From NCBI RefSeq assembly GCF_024139115.2, contig NW_026943176.1:266859-330858 (forward strand): a stretch of 64,000 nt of DNA. Direction: 5' to 3'. Origin of the DNA: Armigeres subalbatus. Taxonomy: Eukaryota; Arthropoda; Insecta; Diptera; Culicidae. Under the pieces are notes generated by a model. The model saw only the letters and a program-made list of their open reading frames with translations, had not been told where the DNA came from and did no database searches. A program made the translations under genes and the position numbers. Shown piece by piece: positions 23,301-34,215 of this stretch (position 1 is its first letter; the number at the start of each line of letters is the position of its first letter).

Positions 23301-24180
23301 CTACACGAAAAACGATTCCATGATTCCACGCATACCACCGCAGCGCGCTCACGCAAATCGATTAAAATCCCTCCCGACCCGACGACTGGGCTATCGCACG
23401 TAGATTCGATTTTCCTCCGGGAGAACTTTTCCCGAAAACTAGAATCCAAGGAAAAATCAATCAACCTATCGGAAGCTGGAAAATTTTCCCAACCCAATGC
23501 ACCCAACGCCACAGAACCGTACCTTGATCAGAGCTCGAATTTCGCTCCGCTAATATTCTACCCTCGACAGAGCTCAAGTTCGATGCAAGCAGCAGCAGCC
23601 ATTCATGCCGAGGTCCTCCGTTTTTGAACGAACGACTCGACCAGACACGACCCAAAAATGAAAACTTTTTCACGTCACTTTTCCACTGAAGATACGTCTC
23701 GTTCGAACCGGAAAACATCCACAATCGAATCCGTACGTTCCGCACTTCACTTTAAACCTAATTTTAATCAACTTTTCGCCGTTTTTCCACCTGAAAATTG
23801 CACTACATTTCACTACTTTCGAGAACCGTGATGGACGAAGGTGTTTCGCTTTTCTCGATTATGGATGATGGGATTTTTCTGTTCCCTTTCGGTCTCTTCT
23901 CGGCTGCTGTTCTAGTACTACGCGCACTGCTCGGTCGATGGAAAAGAACCACACCACGAAGGAAATTTCACCACATATGTTTGTCTCTCTTTGTCTTATG
24001 CTATTTTGCATCTGATTTGGTTATTCGCTTTAAAGCGAATTCGCACCTGTGTATCATATGGAGTGGTGAAATAACGTTTCAAAGGGGAAATTTTAAATTT
24101 TCAAACTGTGACACCCAGTGGTTGTGACCTGAGGGTTCGTTTGTAAAATACGTTTTCAAATATTGTATTTATTTTTCACG
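20331..24180. other. mostly unique sequence; possible promoter/5' UTR
   Basis: There are two GC-richer islands at 20,770-21,260 and 22,850-23,960. On the minus strand they resemble insect 5' leaders: CTTCAGTGG near 23,692 contains the TCAGT initiator, a GATCAAG/GTACGG donor-like site lies near 23,525, and CATGCTAG/GTATGT lies near 20,905. No conserved coding exon follows in the window. Between them, 21,460-22,770 has loosely inverted motifs (TTTTCGTTT...GTAGCA, ATATCAGTG) that could be an old foldback. No protein is claimed. Confidence 0.3.
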
Positions 24181-24189
24181 AATGATATT

Positions 24190-24310
24190 TACACGCTTAG
24201 TTCACTTTACCTATTTATGGGTACTTGATTCACCCATATTTGGGTACTTCATAGTTATGGGTAAATTATACCAATAAAGTCAGTAAAATTCACTTATAAT
24301 GTTGGTGAAC
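24190..24310. repeat. TGGGTA/TACCCA repeat cluster
   Basis: Four spaced copies of ATGGGTA, TACC or CCCAT-like motifs lie in 120 bases. They resemble the palindromic TTACCCATTAATGGGTA family at 36.7-42.1 kb and 34.17 kb. At 24,320-24,500 a further stretch of TTACATCGA/TGTAATA motifs ending in ACAGCAAGCT- and TGCTGTGTA-like ends resembles 32,640-32,947. The 600 bases to 25,110 hold nothing I can name. Confidence 0.45.
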
Positions 24311-25111
24311 CAGCATTACCTACACAGCAAAAAAAGTTGTTGAATATTACATCGAAATCGCTGCAACCAACTGAATCCATCGGTTATTGAATATTACACG
24401 ACACGATGTACTCTAGAGCTTGCTGTGTAATAAACAGTAGCGATGTAATTTCTTCCGACGTACTAAATAAAACGACGTAATCAAAGCGATGTAGATGAAT
24501 GCAACGTAAAGCAACACGATATGCATGGTAGGAAATGTGAATTCAGTTATTTTGGTGATTTAATGTTCATAAGATGCTATTTTCAGTTTTTTAAACATAT
24601 TTTTTTATTATTCAAATTTGCTCACATAATTTTTTTTTTCACGGGACTCGAACAAAGGACGGGACTCGAAATTCATTTATCCCAATCTTTAGGGTTTTTC
24701 CCATACAGCTATTGACGCACATAACGGTACTCTTCAGCGGATTAGAATCTATCATTGATCGCCGACTGGAAGCCTAGACAGATGGGTTCTTATGAGAAGC
24801 CGCTATCAGCCCGTTTTATTAGTTGTCCATACGCAGCAAAATCAGCCAGGGGCAGCAAGTCATCTAAACACGAACCTCTGATTTAGTGAACTGGTGTGGC
24901 GACAGGTGTGTAGCTCCTCACTTGAAACTCGCAGGTTTCGGACGAATAACCATGTTGCACCTTTGAAACCGAGCGACACGGAAATCGATGATCTAGGAGA
25001 ACTTCGAATGCTGAAAAAGAGAAAAAAAAGAAGTTCAGCGGGGTTGGTGAGGGGAGATGATATTTGTGAAATCGGTAAACTTCTGGGATTCCGATTGGAC
25101 TCCATTCTGAA

Positions 25112-26299
25112 TCAAAGGCGATTCCCTTTAAGATCAACGAATCCTTCAGAATACAAAAAAAATCCTGAAATTATGAATTGAATTCTCCGGGGCTCCGATT
25201 CACTCCCAAATTCCCAGAGGATTCCCTTCGGAATCCTCCATGGATTCCGAAGAAACACTTTCAAGAATTCCAAAGGAACTTCTTCGTGGATTCCATATCC
25301 ATTCCAACCTATCAAGGATTCCTAAAGAACTCCTTCGGAATTCCGAAGGAACTTTTTCGGAGATACCGAAGGAACTCCATTGAAGATTCCGAAGGACTTG
25401 CTTCGGGGATTCCGATAGAATTTCTTCGGAGATTTCGAAGGTACTTCTTCGAGGTATCCAAATGATATTCATCGGGGATTCCAAAAAGAATCATCTGGGT
25501 TTTTAAAATGTATCCTCCGGGGACTCCAAAAGAACTCTTTCGGGAATTCCGAAAGGACTCTTTCGAGGATTCCAAAAGAACTCTTTCGAGGATTTCGGAA
25601 AAACTCCTTTGGAATTCAAAAGGAATTCCTTAGGAGACACTGGAAGAATTTCTTCGGAATTCCGAAGATTCAGGAGGAACTAAGAGGATTCAGAAGGAAC
25701 TCATTCGGGAATTCCGCAGGAACTCCTTTGTGAAATCCAAATGAGCTTCCTCGAAGATTTCGGAAGACCTTTGGATTTTCGAAGGAACTACTTAGGAAAT
25801 TCTGAAGCAACTTCTTCAGGGATTCCAAAGGAGCTCCTTCGAGAACTCCAGAAGGAACCCAAAAGGAATCCTCCGCCGTGGCTTCCGAAATGAATCCTCC
25901 GCCGTGGCTTCCGAAATGAATCCTCCGTAATTTCAGTAGGGATTCGCTTCGGGAACACGAGGGATCTCCTCCGCAGTACTCGGAGGATTCCGGGGGACTC
26001 CAAAGTAACACTTTCGGGAATTCCTCAGGTTTCCCCGGACGTTTTCTCCGGAATCTCAGGAGATTTCCTCAGCGATTCCCTTCGAAATTAAAGAAGCATT
26101 CCCTTCTAAATTAAAAACGCATCCTTTCGAAATCAAAGAAACATTCTCTTCTTAATCAAATAAACATTACCCTTGGGAATCTCCGGAGGATTCCCTTTGA
26201 AATTTCCGGAGAATTCCCTTCGGAATTCTCGGAAGAATCCTCCGGAGTCGTGTGGAAATCCTGGAGATCCTTGGGGATTCCGGAGGAAATTCCTTCGAG
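25112..26299. repeat. degenerate array, period about 23-24 bp (GGATTCCGAAGGAACTTCTTCG)
   Basis: Successive units of the form GATTCCGAAGGA-CTTCTTCGG recur every 22-24 bases with many changes. Long open frames appear on both strands because the unit has few stops, not because of a gene. The SINE at 26,312 is inserted in it. Confidence 0.8.
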
Positions 26300-26311
26300 G
26301 ATCCCGGAGGG

Positions 26312-26592
26312 CCCTCCTTAGCCTAGCGGTAAGACGCGTGGCTATAAAGCAAGACCATGCTGAGGGTGGCTGGGTTCGATTCCCGGTGCCGGTCTAGGCA
26401 ATTTTCGGATTCGAAATTGTCTCGACTTCCCTGGGCATAAAAGTATCATCGTGTTAGCCTCATGATATACGAATGCAAAAATGGTAACTTGGCTTAGAAA
26501 CCTCGCAGTTAATAACTGTGGAAGTGCTCAATGAACACTAAGCTGCGAGGCGGCCCTGTCCCAGTATGGGGATGTAATGCCAATAAGAAGAA
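26312..26592 (+). mobile_element. tRNA-derived SINE, Feilai-like, with 12-bp target duplication
   Basis: TAGCCTAGCGGTAAGACGCG (box A) and GGTTCGATTCCCGG (box B) give a Pol III promoter. The body ends in AATGCCAATAAGAAGAA. A perfect 12-bp duplication GATCCCGGAGGG flanks it (26,300-26,311 and 26,593-26,604). The family name is from memory of Aedes SINEs; the tRNA-derived structure is seen directly. Confidence 0.9.
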
Positions 26593-26604
26593 GATCCCGG
26601 AGGG

Positions 26605-27124
26605 ATCCTCTGGAATCCTCTGAATTCCGGAATCACTCCGAATTCCACAGAGAATTCCCTCGGAGATAGCGAAGAAATTTTTTCGGAGATTCCAAAAAAA
26701 TCTTATGGGGATTCCGAAGGAACTCCTTCGGCAAATCCATAGGAAATCCTTCGAGGATTCATAAAAGAACTCCTTCGGAATTAAGACGGAACTTCTTCGG
26801 GGATACCGAAGGAACTCCTTTGAAGATTCCGAAAGATCATTTTCGTAAATTCCTAAGGAACTTCTTCGAGAATTCCAAGCGCTAATAAATACGAGGAATC
26901 CTCTGGGTTTTCAAAAAGGAACACCCCGTTTATTCTGAAGGAACACTTTTGGAGATTCCACAAAAAATCCTTGGAGGATTCCCAAAGAACTCCTTCGGAA
27001 TTATGATAGAACTTCTTAGGGGATCCCGAAGGAATTCCTCTAGAGATTTTTTTTTAGAATACGCGAATGAGCTCTTTTGGAATATCCGAAGAAGTTCGAT
27101 CAATCGAAGAAGTTCGATCAATGT
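26605..27124. repeat. continuation of the degenerate 24-bp array
   Basis: Units such as GATTCCGAAGGAACTCCTTC continue after the SINE with the same spacing and orientation as before it. The SINE therefore split a pre-existing array. Confidence 0.75.
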
Positions 27125-27185
27125 GGACATATTTCAGTGTGAACATCACTTAAAGGTTCCAAAATTTTTTTATAACATTATTGTA

Positions 27186-27383
27186 GTCACTTGTCATAAG
27201 ACGAGTTTGTACAATCCCATTGAATTCCACCACTTAATTGTATCTTGACAGATACGTATTTCGACCTCAACAGTAAGTACGAGACACTGAAGACGGCCTT
27301 ACTGTTGAGGTCGAAATACGTATCTGTCAAGATACAATTAAGTGGTGGAATTCAATGGGATTGTATAAACTCGTCAAACAAGT
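27186..27383. mobile_element. hairpin element with long arms
   Basis: The arms run from GACGAGTTTGTACAATCCCA through GATACGTATTTCGACCTCAA and are nearly perfect inverse copies, over 75 bp each. The short loop includes GAGACACTGAAGACGGCC. Confidence 0.85.
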
Positions 27384-27496
27384 GAAGACATTTCACTAAA
27401 AAGCTCAAAATAATTTTCTTAACACTATTTTAGTATTGACTATACTATGGGCGAAAAATATGCTTCTTCTGGACATCCCTAGCGACTTCAAAATGA

Positions 27497-27658
27497 ACTC
27501 TCGCTTAACTTTTCAAAAGGACCTAAGTAACATTTTTTTCGTGAATTAATTTGAGTAGTGCAATCAAAAGCTTTCATATTGGTCTGTTGATTGCGCTATT
27601 TAAATTAATTCATGAAAAAAATGTTACTTAGGACCTTTTGAAAAGTTAAGCGAGAACT
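27497..27658. mobile_element. hairpin element, arms about 65 bp
   Basis: CTCTCGCTTAACTTTTCAAA on the left is matched by TTTGAAAAGTTAAGCGAGA at the right, with the arms continuing through GGACCTAAGTAACAT. It is immediately left of the minisatellite. Confidence 0.85.
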
Positions 27659-27740
27659 CTATGACTGATGAAAGATTATATACAAATTTTGCCGAAGGAA
27701 ACTACGTAAACCCATGCCAATGGAAACTCGTCATGTGCCA

Positions 27741-29291
27741 GGAGGAATTCCTGGAGGAACTTCCGGAGGAATTCGTGAAGGAACTTCCGGAGGAATTCGT
27801 GAAGGAACTTCCGGAGGAATTCGTGGAGGAACTTCCGGGGGAATTCCTGGAGGAACTTCCGGAGGAAATTTCGCAGTAACTTCCGGAGGAATTCCTGGAG
27901 GAACTTCCGGGGGAATTCCTGGAGGAACTTCCGGAGGAATTCGTGGAGGAGCTTCCGGAGGAATTCGTGGAGGAACTTCCAGAGGAATTCCTGGAGGAAC
28001 TTCCGGAGGAATTCCTGGAGGAACTTCCGGAGGAATTCCTGGAGGAATTCCTGGGGAAACTTCCGGAGGAATTCCTGGAAGAATTTCCGGAGGAATTTCT
28101 GGACGAACTTTCGCAGGAATTCCTGTAGGAACTTCCGGAGGAATTCGTGGAGGAACTTCAGGAGGAATTCATGGAGGAACTTCCGGAGGAATTCGTGGAG
28201 GAGCTTCCGGAGGAATTCGTGGAGGAACTTCCGGAGGAATTTGTGGAGGAACTTCCGAAGGAATTTGTGGAGGAATTTGTGGAGGAACTTCCAGGGGAAT
28301 TCCTGGGGAATCTTCCGAAGGAATTCCTGGAAGTACTTCCGGAGGAATTTCTGGACAACCTTTCGCAGGAATTCCTGGAGGAACTTTCGGAGGAATTCGT
28401 GGAGGAACTTCCGGATGAATTCCTGGAGGAACTTCCGGAGGAATTCCTGGAGGAACTTCCGGAGGAATTCCTGGAGGAACTTCCGGAGAAATTCCTGGAG
28501 GAACTTCCGGAGGAATTCCTGGAGGAACTTCCGGAGGAATTCCTGGAGGAACTTCCGGAGGAATTCCTGGAGGAACTTCCGGAGGAATTCCTGGAGGAAT
28601 TCCTGGAGGAGCTCCCGGAGGAACTCCTGGAGGAACTCCCGGAGGAATTCCTGGAGGAACTTCCGGAGGAATTCCTGGAGGAACTTCTGGAGAAACTTCT
28701 GGGGGAATTCCTGGATGAACTTCTGGGGGAATTCCTGGAGGAACTTCCGGGGGAATTCCTGGAGAAACTTCCGGAGGAACTTCCAGAGGAATTTGTGGAG
28801 GAAATTCCGGAGGAATTCCTGGGGAAACTTCCGGAGGAATTCCAGGAAGAACTTCCGGAGGAATTCCTGGAGGAACTTCCAAAGCAATTCTTGGAGGAAC
28901 TTCCGAGAAATTCCTGGAGGAACTCCCGGAGGAATTCCTGGAGGAACTTCCGGAGGAATTCCTGGAGGAGCTTCCGAAGGAATACCTGGAGAAACTTCTG
29001 GGGGAATTCCTGGAGAAACTTCCGGAGACTCCTGGAGGAAATCCTGGTGGAACTTCCGGGGGTATTCCTGGAGAAACTTCCGGAGGAATTTGTGGAGGAA
29101 ATTCCGGAGGAATTCCTGGGGAAACTTCCGGAGGAATTCCTGGAAGAACTTCCGGAGGAATTTCTGGACAAACTTTCGGAGGAATTCCTGGAGGAACTTT
29201 CGGAGGAATTCGTGGAAGAACTTCTGGAGGAATTCCTGGAGGAACTTCCAAAGCAATTCCTGGAGGAACTTCCGAGAAATTCCTGGAGGAA
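27741..29291. repeat. 1.55-kb minisatellite, 24-bp unit GGAATTCCTGGAGGAACTTC(CGGA)
   Basis: About 64 units follow a 24-base consensus with good conservation. A few units are lost or expanded by single bases, for example near 28,900. All six frames are open for long distances: 24 is a multiple of three and the unit has no stop in any frame. Frames read as [24 protein letters not shown], and on the minus strand [16 protein letters not shown] and SSGSSSRN. There is no start context, splice signal or domain, so I call it non-coding. Confidence 0.92.
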
Positions 29292-29358
29292 CAGAAAAAG
29301 CATATTGTATATTGGAAACTGTAGGTGATGTTCACACTGAAATATGTCATGTTTATAA

Positions 29359-29492
29359 TAGTGCTGTCCAATGAGAGCTTGAAGTAGCTAGAAGTTTCTC
29401 CCTGTCCTGCTCATGCCGATTTGTTGACAAAAAAGAACGAGCAGGACGGGAACAACTTCGAGCTACTTCGAGCTGCTCATTGGACAGCACTA
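29359..29492. mobile_element. hairpin MITE, TIR TAGTGCTGTCCAATGAG
   Basis: TAGTGCTGTCCAATGAG on the left and CTCATTGGACAGCACTA on the right. The arms extend through GAAGTAGCT. It lies ten bases right of the composite above. From 29,500 to 30,060 I see no supported feature. Confidence 0.8.
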
Positions 29493-30060
29493 ATATGTTT
29501 ATCACCTCAGAGCGATAGAAAACAATGCAGACTTGCATTCTGAGATGATAAACGGCAAAGAATTCCTCTGTTTTTCACTTTTATTCAAAAGAGGGGAAGT
29601 CGACGAAGATAATTCTCTCTTGCGAAATTCGCCCTTTTACAAGATAGAGCTTGAAATGAGCATCCTTATAAACATAACTCATCAATATGGTAAAACTAGA
29701 TGAGATAGATAAGACATCCGTAAAAGAATTGTGAAAATCGGTCAAAATCGAACGCCTGAAAATCAGCTGTTTGAAAATTTAGTTCCCATGATTTCTTTAT
29801 CGCGGTAGTCCGTGTTAGTAATTTTATAACAGTATTCGCGAGTATTCGTAGTGTTTATTATGTGCTTTTAGAAATGTTTGCTGCTCGAAATATCATAAGC
29901 CTGCGAAATGGGAATTGAAATTGTGGTGCATTTTTTTTCGAACGAAATTTTCCCAATGTTTACGTTTGTGATGTAGGCCCTTTTCACAGAGAAATGGGAA
30001 GTGAAATGTGAGCAGTGAAAATTAGGAAGTTTGAACGAGAAGTGAGAAGTAGGCCACATT

Positions 30061-30612
30061 TCTGTCTCACTCATCCTCTCTCACCTACTCTCTCTCACTT
30101 ACTCAATCTCTCACTCACTTCGCTCTAACTCTAAAGCCCCAAACGCATTATAACGGAACGGCGACGGAAACGGCAAATTTGACAGAAAACATATGGGCTG
30201 TGAACTGTCAAATTTTCCGTTTCCGTCACCGTTCCGTTGTATTGCGTTTGGGGCTTAACTCTCATCCATTCACTATCTATCACTCACTCACTCAATCTCA
30301 CAAACACACTCATTCTCACTCACTCGTTCAATCTTACTCGCTCAATCTCATTCACTCTTTCACTCTCATTCACTCCTCACTGCCACTCCCTTACTCACTC
30401 TCACTCACTTACTCATACTCACTAACTCTGGCTCACTCACTCACTTTCACTCAATCACTCGTTCCCTCACTCACTTATTTACTCTCGCTCACTTACTCAC
30501 TCTCACTCACTTTCACTCACTCACTTACTCTTACTCACTCTCTCTCACTCACTCTCACTTACTCTATCACACACACACACTCATTCTCACTTAATCACTC
30601 GACCACTCTCAC
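30061..30612 (+). repeat. (CACT)n/(CTCA)n simple repeat
   Basis: Imperfect ACTC and TCAC tetranucleotide repeats run for about 430 bases in total, interrupted by a 123-bp MITE. The open frame across it (rich in S, L, T, H) is a simple-sequence artefact. From 30,620 to 31,050 there is no supported feature. Confidence 0.85.
30134..30256. mobile_element. hairpin MITE inserted in the simple repeat
   Basis: AAGCCCCAAACGCA at the left and TGCGTTTGGGGCTT at the right. The arms continue through CGGAACGG-GACGGAAACGG and AAATTTGACAG. CTCTAACTCT precedes and AACTCTC follows, consistent with a target duplication in the repeat. Confidence 0.8.
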
Positions 30613-31054
30613 TCACGTGTGTGTTTGTATAAAGAAATCCAAACAAAACCCAGAAGAGTAAACTCAAACACGGGCGCGGATACGCAGATTCTCAATACCA
30701 GAAGCAAAATCCTGAAGTGTAAACCCAATCACGAAAAATGTTTTGACAGTATGGAGACTTATAGGCGGAAAATTTTCCCTGACAAAACCCGGACCACAAT
30801 GTATTGTGGAGTCAAAATATTGATTCAGTGTATCTGTTCAGATGTTAGCTAAATAAATTAAATACATGTTGTTTTAATGGTATTTAAAACTATTTCATTT
30901 CACCACCTAAACATAACTCATTGGATACCTTATTTTTCCTAAAATAAATTTAGTTTTGCGCGAAATTATGAATTATTCTATTTTTATGAGCGAAATAGCA
31001 ACATAAATTATTTCAGATTCATACAGACAATTTTCGGAAATACACAGCAAAACA

Positions 31055-31857
31055 GAATACAGAGGCTTCCCATCCCCAAAAGATTCTCGTCAAGATCCCC
31101 AAACAATTTCTGTTGGAATCACCAAAGCATTGCCGTCCGAATCTTCAAAGGATTCCCATCGGCATCATTAAAGGATGCCCGGCAGAATCTCAAAATATTT
31201 CCGTGAGAATCCTAAAAGAATCTTCGACAGGAAACCTTCTGGAATTCCCGAAGGCTTTCCGTCGGGAACCCAAAAGATTCCTGTTGATATGCCTAAATAA
31301 TTCTAATGTGAATTACCAAAGAAGTGCCGTCGGAATTAATCTAGCATTCCTGTCAAAATCTCCAAAAGATTTCCGTCGGAGTACCCAAAGGATTCCCGTT
31401 GGAATTCCCGAAGTATCTTCGTTGAAAAGCCCAAATGATTCACATTAAAAACTCAAAACGATTCTCATCCCCAAAGGATTACAGTCAGAATACTAAAAGG
31501 ATTTTGGTCGGCATTCCCAAAGGATTCCGGCCGGAATGCCCAAATGATTTTCATTGGAATCCTCAAAAAATTTCCATGTGAATGCCCAAAGAATTCTCAT
31601 CAAAGAAATACCCTAAAAATTCCTGCTCAAATCCCTAATGGAATCTCGTCGAAAACGCCAAAGGATTCCCATCGGAATCTCAAAAGGATTGTCATCCCCG
31701 AATATTTCCAACGGAAACCCCAAAAGATTCTCATCGCAACCCTCAATAAATTCTCGCTAGAATCTTCGAAAAATACTGATTGGAATCCACAAAGACTGTG
31801 GTCGGAGGCCCCAAAGGATTCTCATCGGAATCCTCAAAGGATTCCCATCGGGATCTT
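31055..31857. repeat. degenerate array, period about 24 bp (CCCAAAGGATTCCCGTCGGAAT)
   Basis: Units such as AAAGGATTCCCATCGGAATC recur with a spacing of 22-25 bases. The unit is related in style (GGATTCC core, 24-bp period) to 25.1-27.1 kb but has its own consensus. Confidence 0.75.
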
Positions 31858-31858
31858 A

Positions 31859-32128
31859 GAATATGTTGAATATGTGAGAAACTCTACTTGTACTTACGGT
31901 ATGTTCCGTGAACATCCTGTAGTCCAATCCATGACGTTACCTTCGTTCACCGCTTCCGAGATGTTCGATGAATGTTCAGCAGCTGACGGCCACGATTGCC
32001 AAGATGTTGGTTATGAAAACGTTTTCCGGTTCCCCTGGTTAAATTGACGAATCTACGGACAAAAAGATAAGAATTTGAATTGAAATACTCAATAATACAA
32101 ATAATATTAATAAAATATATAAACTCCA
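31859..32128. repeat. direct repeat, left copy (partner 32,236-32,540)
   Basis: GAATATGTGAGAAACTCTAC, TTACGGTATGTTCCGTG, TTCAGCAGCTGACGGCCACG and GTTTTCCGGTTCCCCTGGTT occur in the same order in both copies, followed by the same AATACTCAATAATACAAATAATA-like tail. The copies differ by internal indels. Confidence 0.75.
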
Positions 32129-32235
32129 AAGGATTCCCGTTAGGGCGAGGTTATCCCGAGACGATTTCCGACGGATTATCTCAATCCACCTGAACTTTTG
32201 TTGTTGCAATAATACCTGTTGCAAAGAGCATTCCT

Positions 32236-32540
32236 CTTGGAATATGTCGAATATGTGAGAAACTCTACTTGTACTTACGGTATGTTCCGTGTATATCCTG
32301 TGGTCCGCTTCCGAGCTGTTGAATGTTCAGCAGCTGACGGCCACGATCGCCAATTTGATTATGAAGACGTCTGTTTATTTCAGGCCGATTTAGCTGCGCC
32401 CCAGGTATCCATATTCCTGACGGTTATATAAAACCGTGACGGTTTTCCGGTTCCCCTGGTTGAATTGACGAATCTACGGAGAAAAAGAAAAGAATTTGAA
32501 TTGAAAAACTCAATAATACAAATAATACTAACAAAATATA
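32236..32540. repeat. direct repeat, right copy
   Basis: Same blocks as 31,859-32,128, with an extra segment containing an internal palindrome near ACGGTTATATAAAACCGT (32,419). The pair could be ends of one small element or a tandem duplication. The next 400 bases to 32,950 contain TGTAATATTACA-type motifs and no gene. Confidence 0.65.
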
Positions 32541-32951
32541 AACTTACCTTACAAGGAAGCAACAAAATTCAATATGGCGCACCGTCGCCAACCAGCTGCA
32601 GATCAAAACTGCGATGAGCAAAAGTCTGGTCTGGTCAGTGTTGCCAAGATTCAATATTGAATATGAGATGATTGTAATATTACACACAAAGATATGTTAT
32701 TTTATACATCAGGTTTAGAACCACTTGGTTGCATCTGAATCAATGTAATATTGATCGTATTTACATTCAGATATTACACTGATGCAATGTAATGCGAAAA
32801 GGTACTTCATAACATGTGTAATTTCAAGTCGATGTAATTTTACATCTGAAGTAGTGTTAATTTGCATTTGATTTTTGTCACTACATCGAGTTTTTTGATG
32901 CGTCGTTGAATTTACGTCGTTATACATTACAATATTTTTTGCTGTGTATTA

Positions 32952-33947
32952 GGGTGGTTCAAAAAATCGATTTTGCTCCACAGTGCTTATCTGATTCTTT
33001 ACCATGTTCTGAGTTTCCTCTGAAAATTTGAGCTCATTTGGATTAAAACTGATTTAGTACAAGCCGTTTCAAGTTTGCATGCAAATTAGTATGGGGAAAT
33101 TTATTTTTTCATTATACTGTTAATGACGTTCCCCCATTAAGCGCAGGTTAAAAGAAAACCTACATAGCTAAAAGGAATACTCAACAGCTTTCACCCAACG
33201 AAAATCGCATGTTGATTAATCGCCCCAATAATTAGTAATCGATTTTAAGACAGGTTGCGAATCTTTAGGCTCTGTCTCATTTGGAGAATTAAACTTAAAA
33301 GTGACAGTTCGAAAATTAGCAAATAACCCAATCATAAAAATGGCTGGTGCTACCCAGCAATTCCAATAAGACATCGATGCAAAATGATTCGATATCTGTC
33401 AAAAGTAATCTTGCTCTGCGAGCAGGGTTATTCGATGATTATTGAAATGTCACTTTTAAGTTTAATTTCAGTTTAATTATCCAATTGAGACAGACCCTTA
33501 GTCATGATCGTTAAACTTCTTTGAGGGCATCACTGAAATGTGCAGTGCAACATAGTAGCCTGAATTTGTGTGTGCTATCTTTCGCGCCACGAGCAGCAAT
33601 GTTGCCTGTTGATGAGTTATGCAATTAGCTCCAGAAAACTACGGTATAGATTAAATTCAATTACTAATTATTGGGGCGATTAATCAACATGCGATTTTCG
33701 TTGGGTGAAAGCAGTTGAGCATTCCTTTTAGCTGTATAGGTTTTCTTTTAACCTGTGCTAAATGGGGAAGCGTCATTAACAGTATAATGAAAAAATTAAT
33801 TTCCCCATACTAATTTGCATGCAAACTTGAAACGGCTTGTGTTAAATCAATTTTAATCCAAATGAGCTCAAATTTTCAGAGGACACTCAGAACATGGTAA
33901 AGAATCAGATGAGCACTGTGGAGCAAAATCGATTTTTTGAACCACCC
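32952..33947. mobile_element. foldback element, TIR GGGTGGTTCAAAAAATCG, 5-bp duplication TATTA
   Basis: The arms are near-perfect inverse copies for over 250 bp each. They start GGGTGGTTCAAAAAATCGAT and run through GCATGCAAATTAGTATGGGG to CCCAATAATTAGTAAT. TATTA flanks both sides (32,947-32,951 and 33,948-33,952). A second MITE is nested in the loop. Non-coding. Confidence 0.88.
33268..33497. mobile_element. nested MITE, TIR GG(C/G)TCTGTCTCA, TTA duplication
   Basis: It starts GGCTCTGTCTCATTTGG and ends CCAATTGAGACAGACCC, with inner arms AACTTAAAAGTGACA/TGTCACTTTTAAGTT. TTA flanks both sides (33,265-33,267 and 33,498-33,500). A 3-bp TWA duplication fits PIF/Harbinger-type MITEs. Confidence 0.82.
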
Positions 33948-34164
33948 TATTACCTATATTGTCGGCGTAGCACCAAGTTAGAATTCGTAAGACGGGACTT
34001 CCGAACCGAACTTTCTTCCGAAGTTTTATTTGTCAAACTAATTGATGCGTTGTTTAGCGCATCTTTTGCCGAATCCAGCGCACTACTTCCGAAGTTGGGA
34101 AAGTTGCCTGTATCTGGAGAAAAATCCAACTTCGGTATAAAAAGCGGTATAAATTTATTCCGGA

Positions 34165-34215
34165 TAGACAATATATGGGTGAATTGATTTACCCATATTT
34201 GGATAAAAAACGAAA
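34165..34215. repeat. single TATGGGTGAATTG/TTTACCCATA palindrome
   Basis: A short copy of the ATGGGTGA...TACCCAT motif that is abundant at 36.7-42.1 kb. The surrounding 33,960-34,930 has no supported gene. Confidence 0.5.

Larger units (their letters stand above)
27125..29349. mobile_element. composite foldback enclosing a 24-bp minisatellite
   Basis: GGACATATTTCAGTGTGAAC (27,125) is the inverse of GTTCACACTGAAATATGTC (ending 29,349), so the arms are about 25 bp and the element about 2.2 kb. Inside are two hairpins (27,186-27,383 and 27,497-27,658) and the minisatellite. No transposase. Whether the arms are true transposon ends or a chance older palindrome is open. Confidence 0.5.

Noticed and set aside
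23798..24127. 109-codon plus-strand frame with a hydrophobic stretch
   Set aside because: No family features, no splice or poly(A) context, and the GC-rich region fits a minus-strand leader better.
25112..26011. Overlapping 80-113 codon frames
   Set aside because: Explained by the degenerate 24-bp array.
26312..26400. A functional tRNA gene
   Set aside because: It continues into a 280-bp SINE body and is flanked by a 12-bp target duplication.
27676..29374. Very long open frames (up to about 526 codons) on both strands
   Set aside because: They arise because the 24-bp unit lacks stops in every frame. There is no start context, no domain and no splice structure, and six mutually overlapping genes are not credible.
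30179..30661. 160-codon frame through the CACT repeat
   Set aside because: Simple-sequence artefact; the composition is only S, L, T, H and Y.
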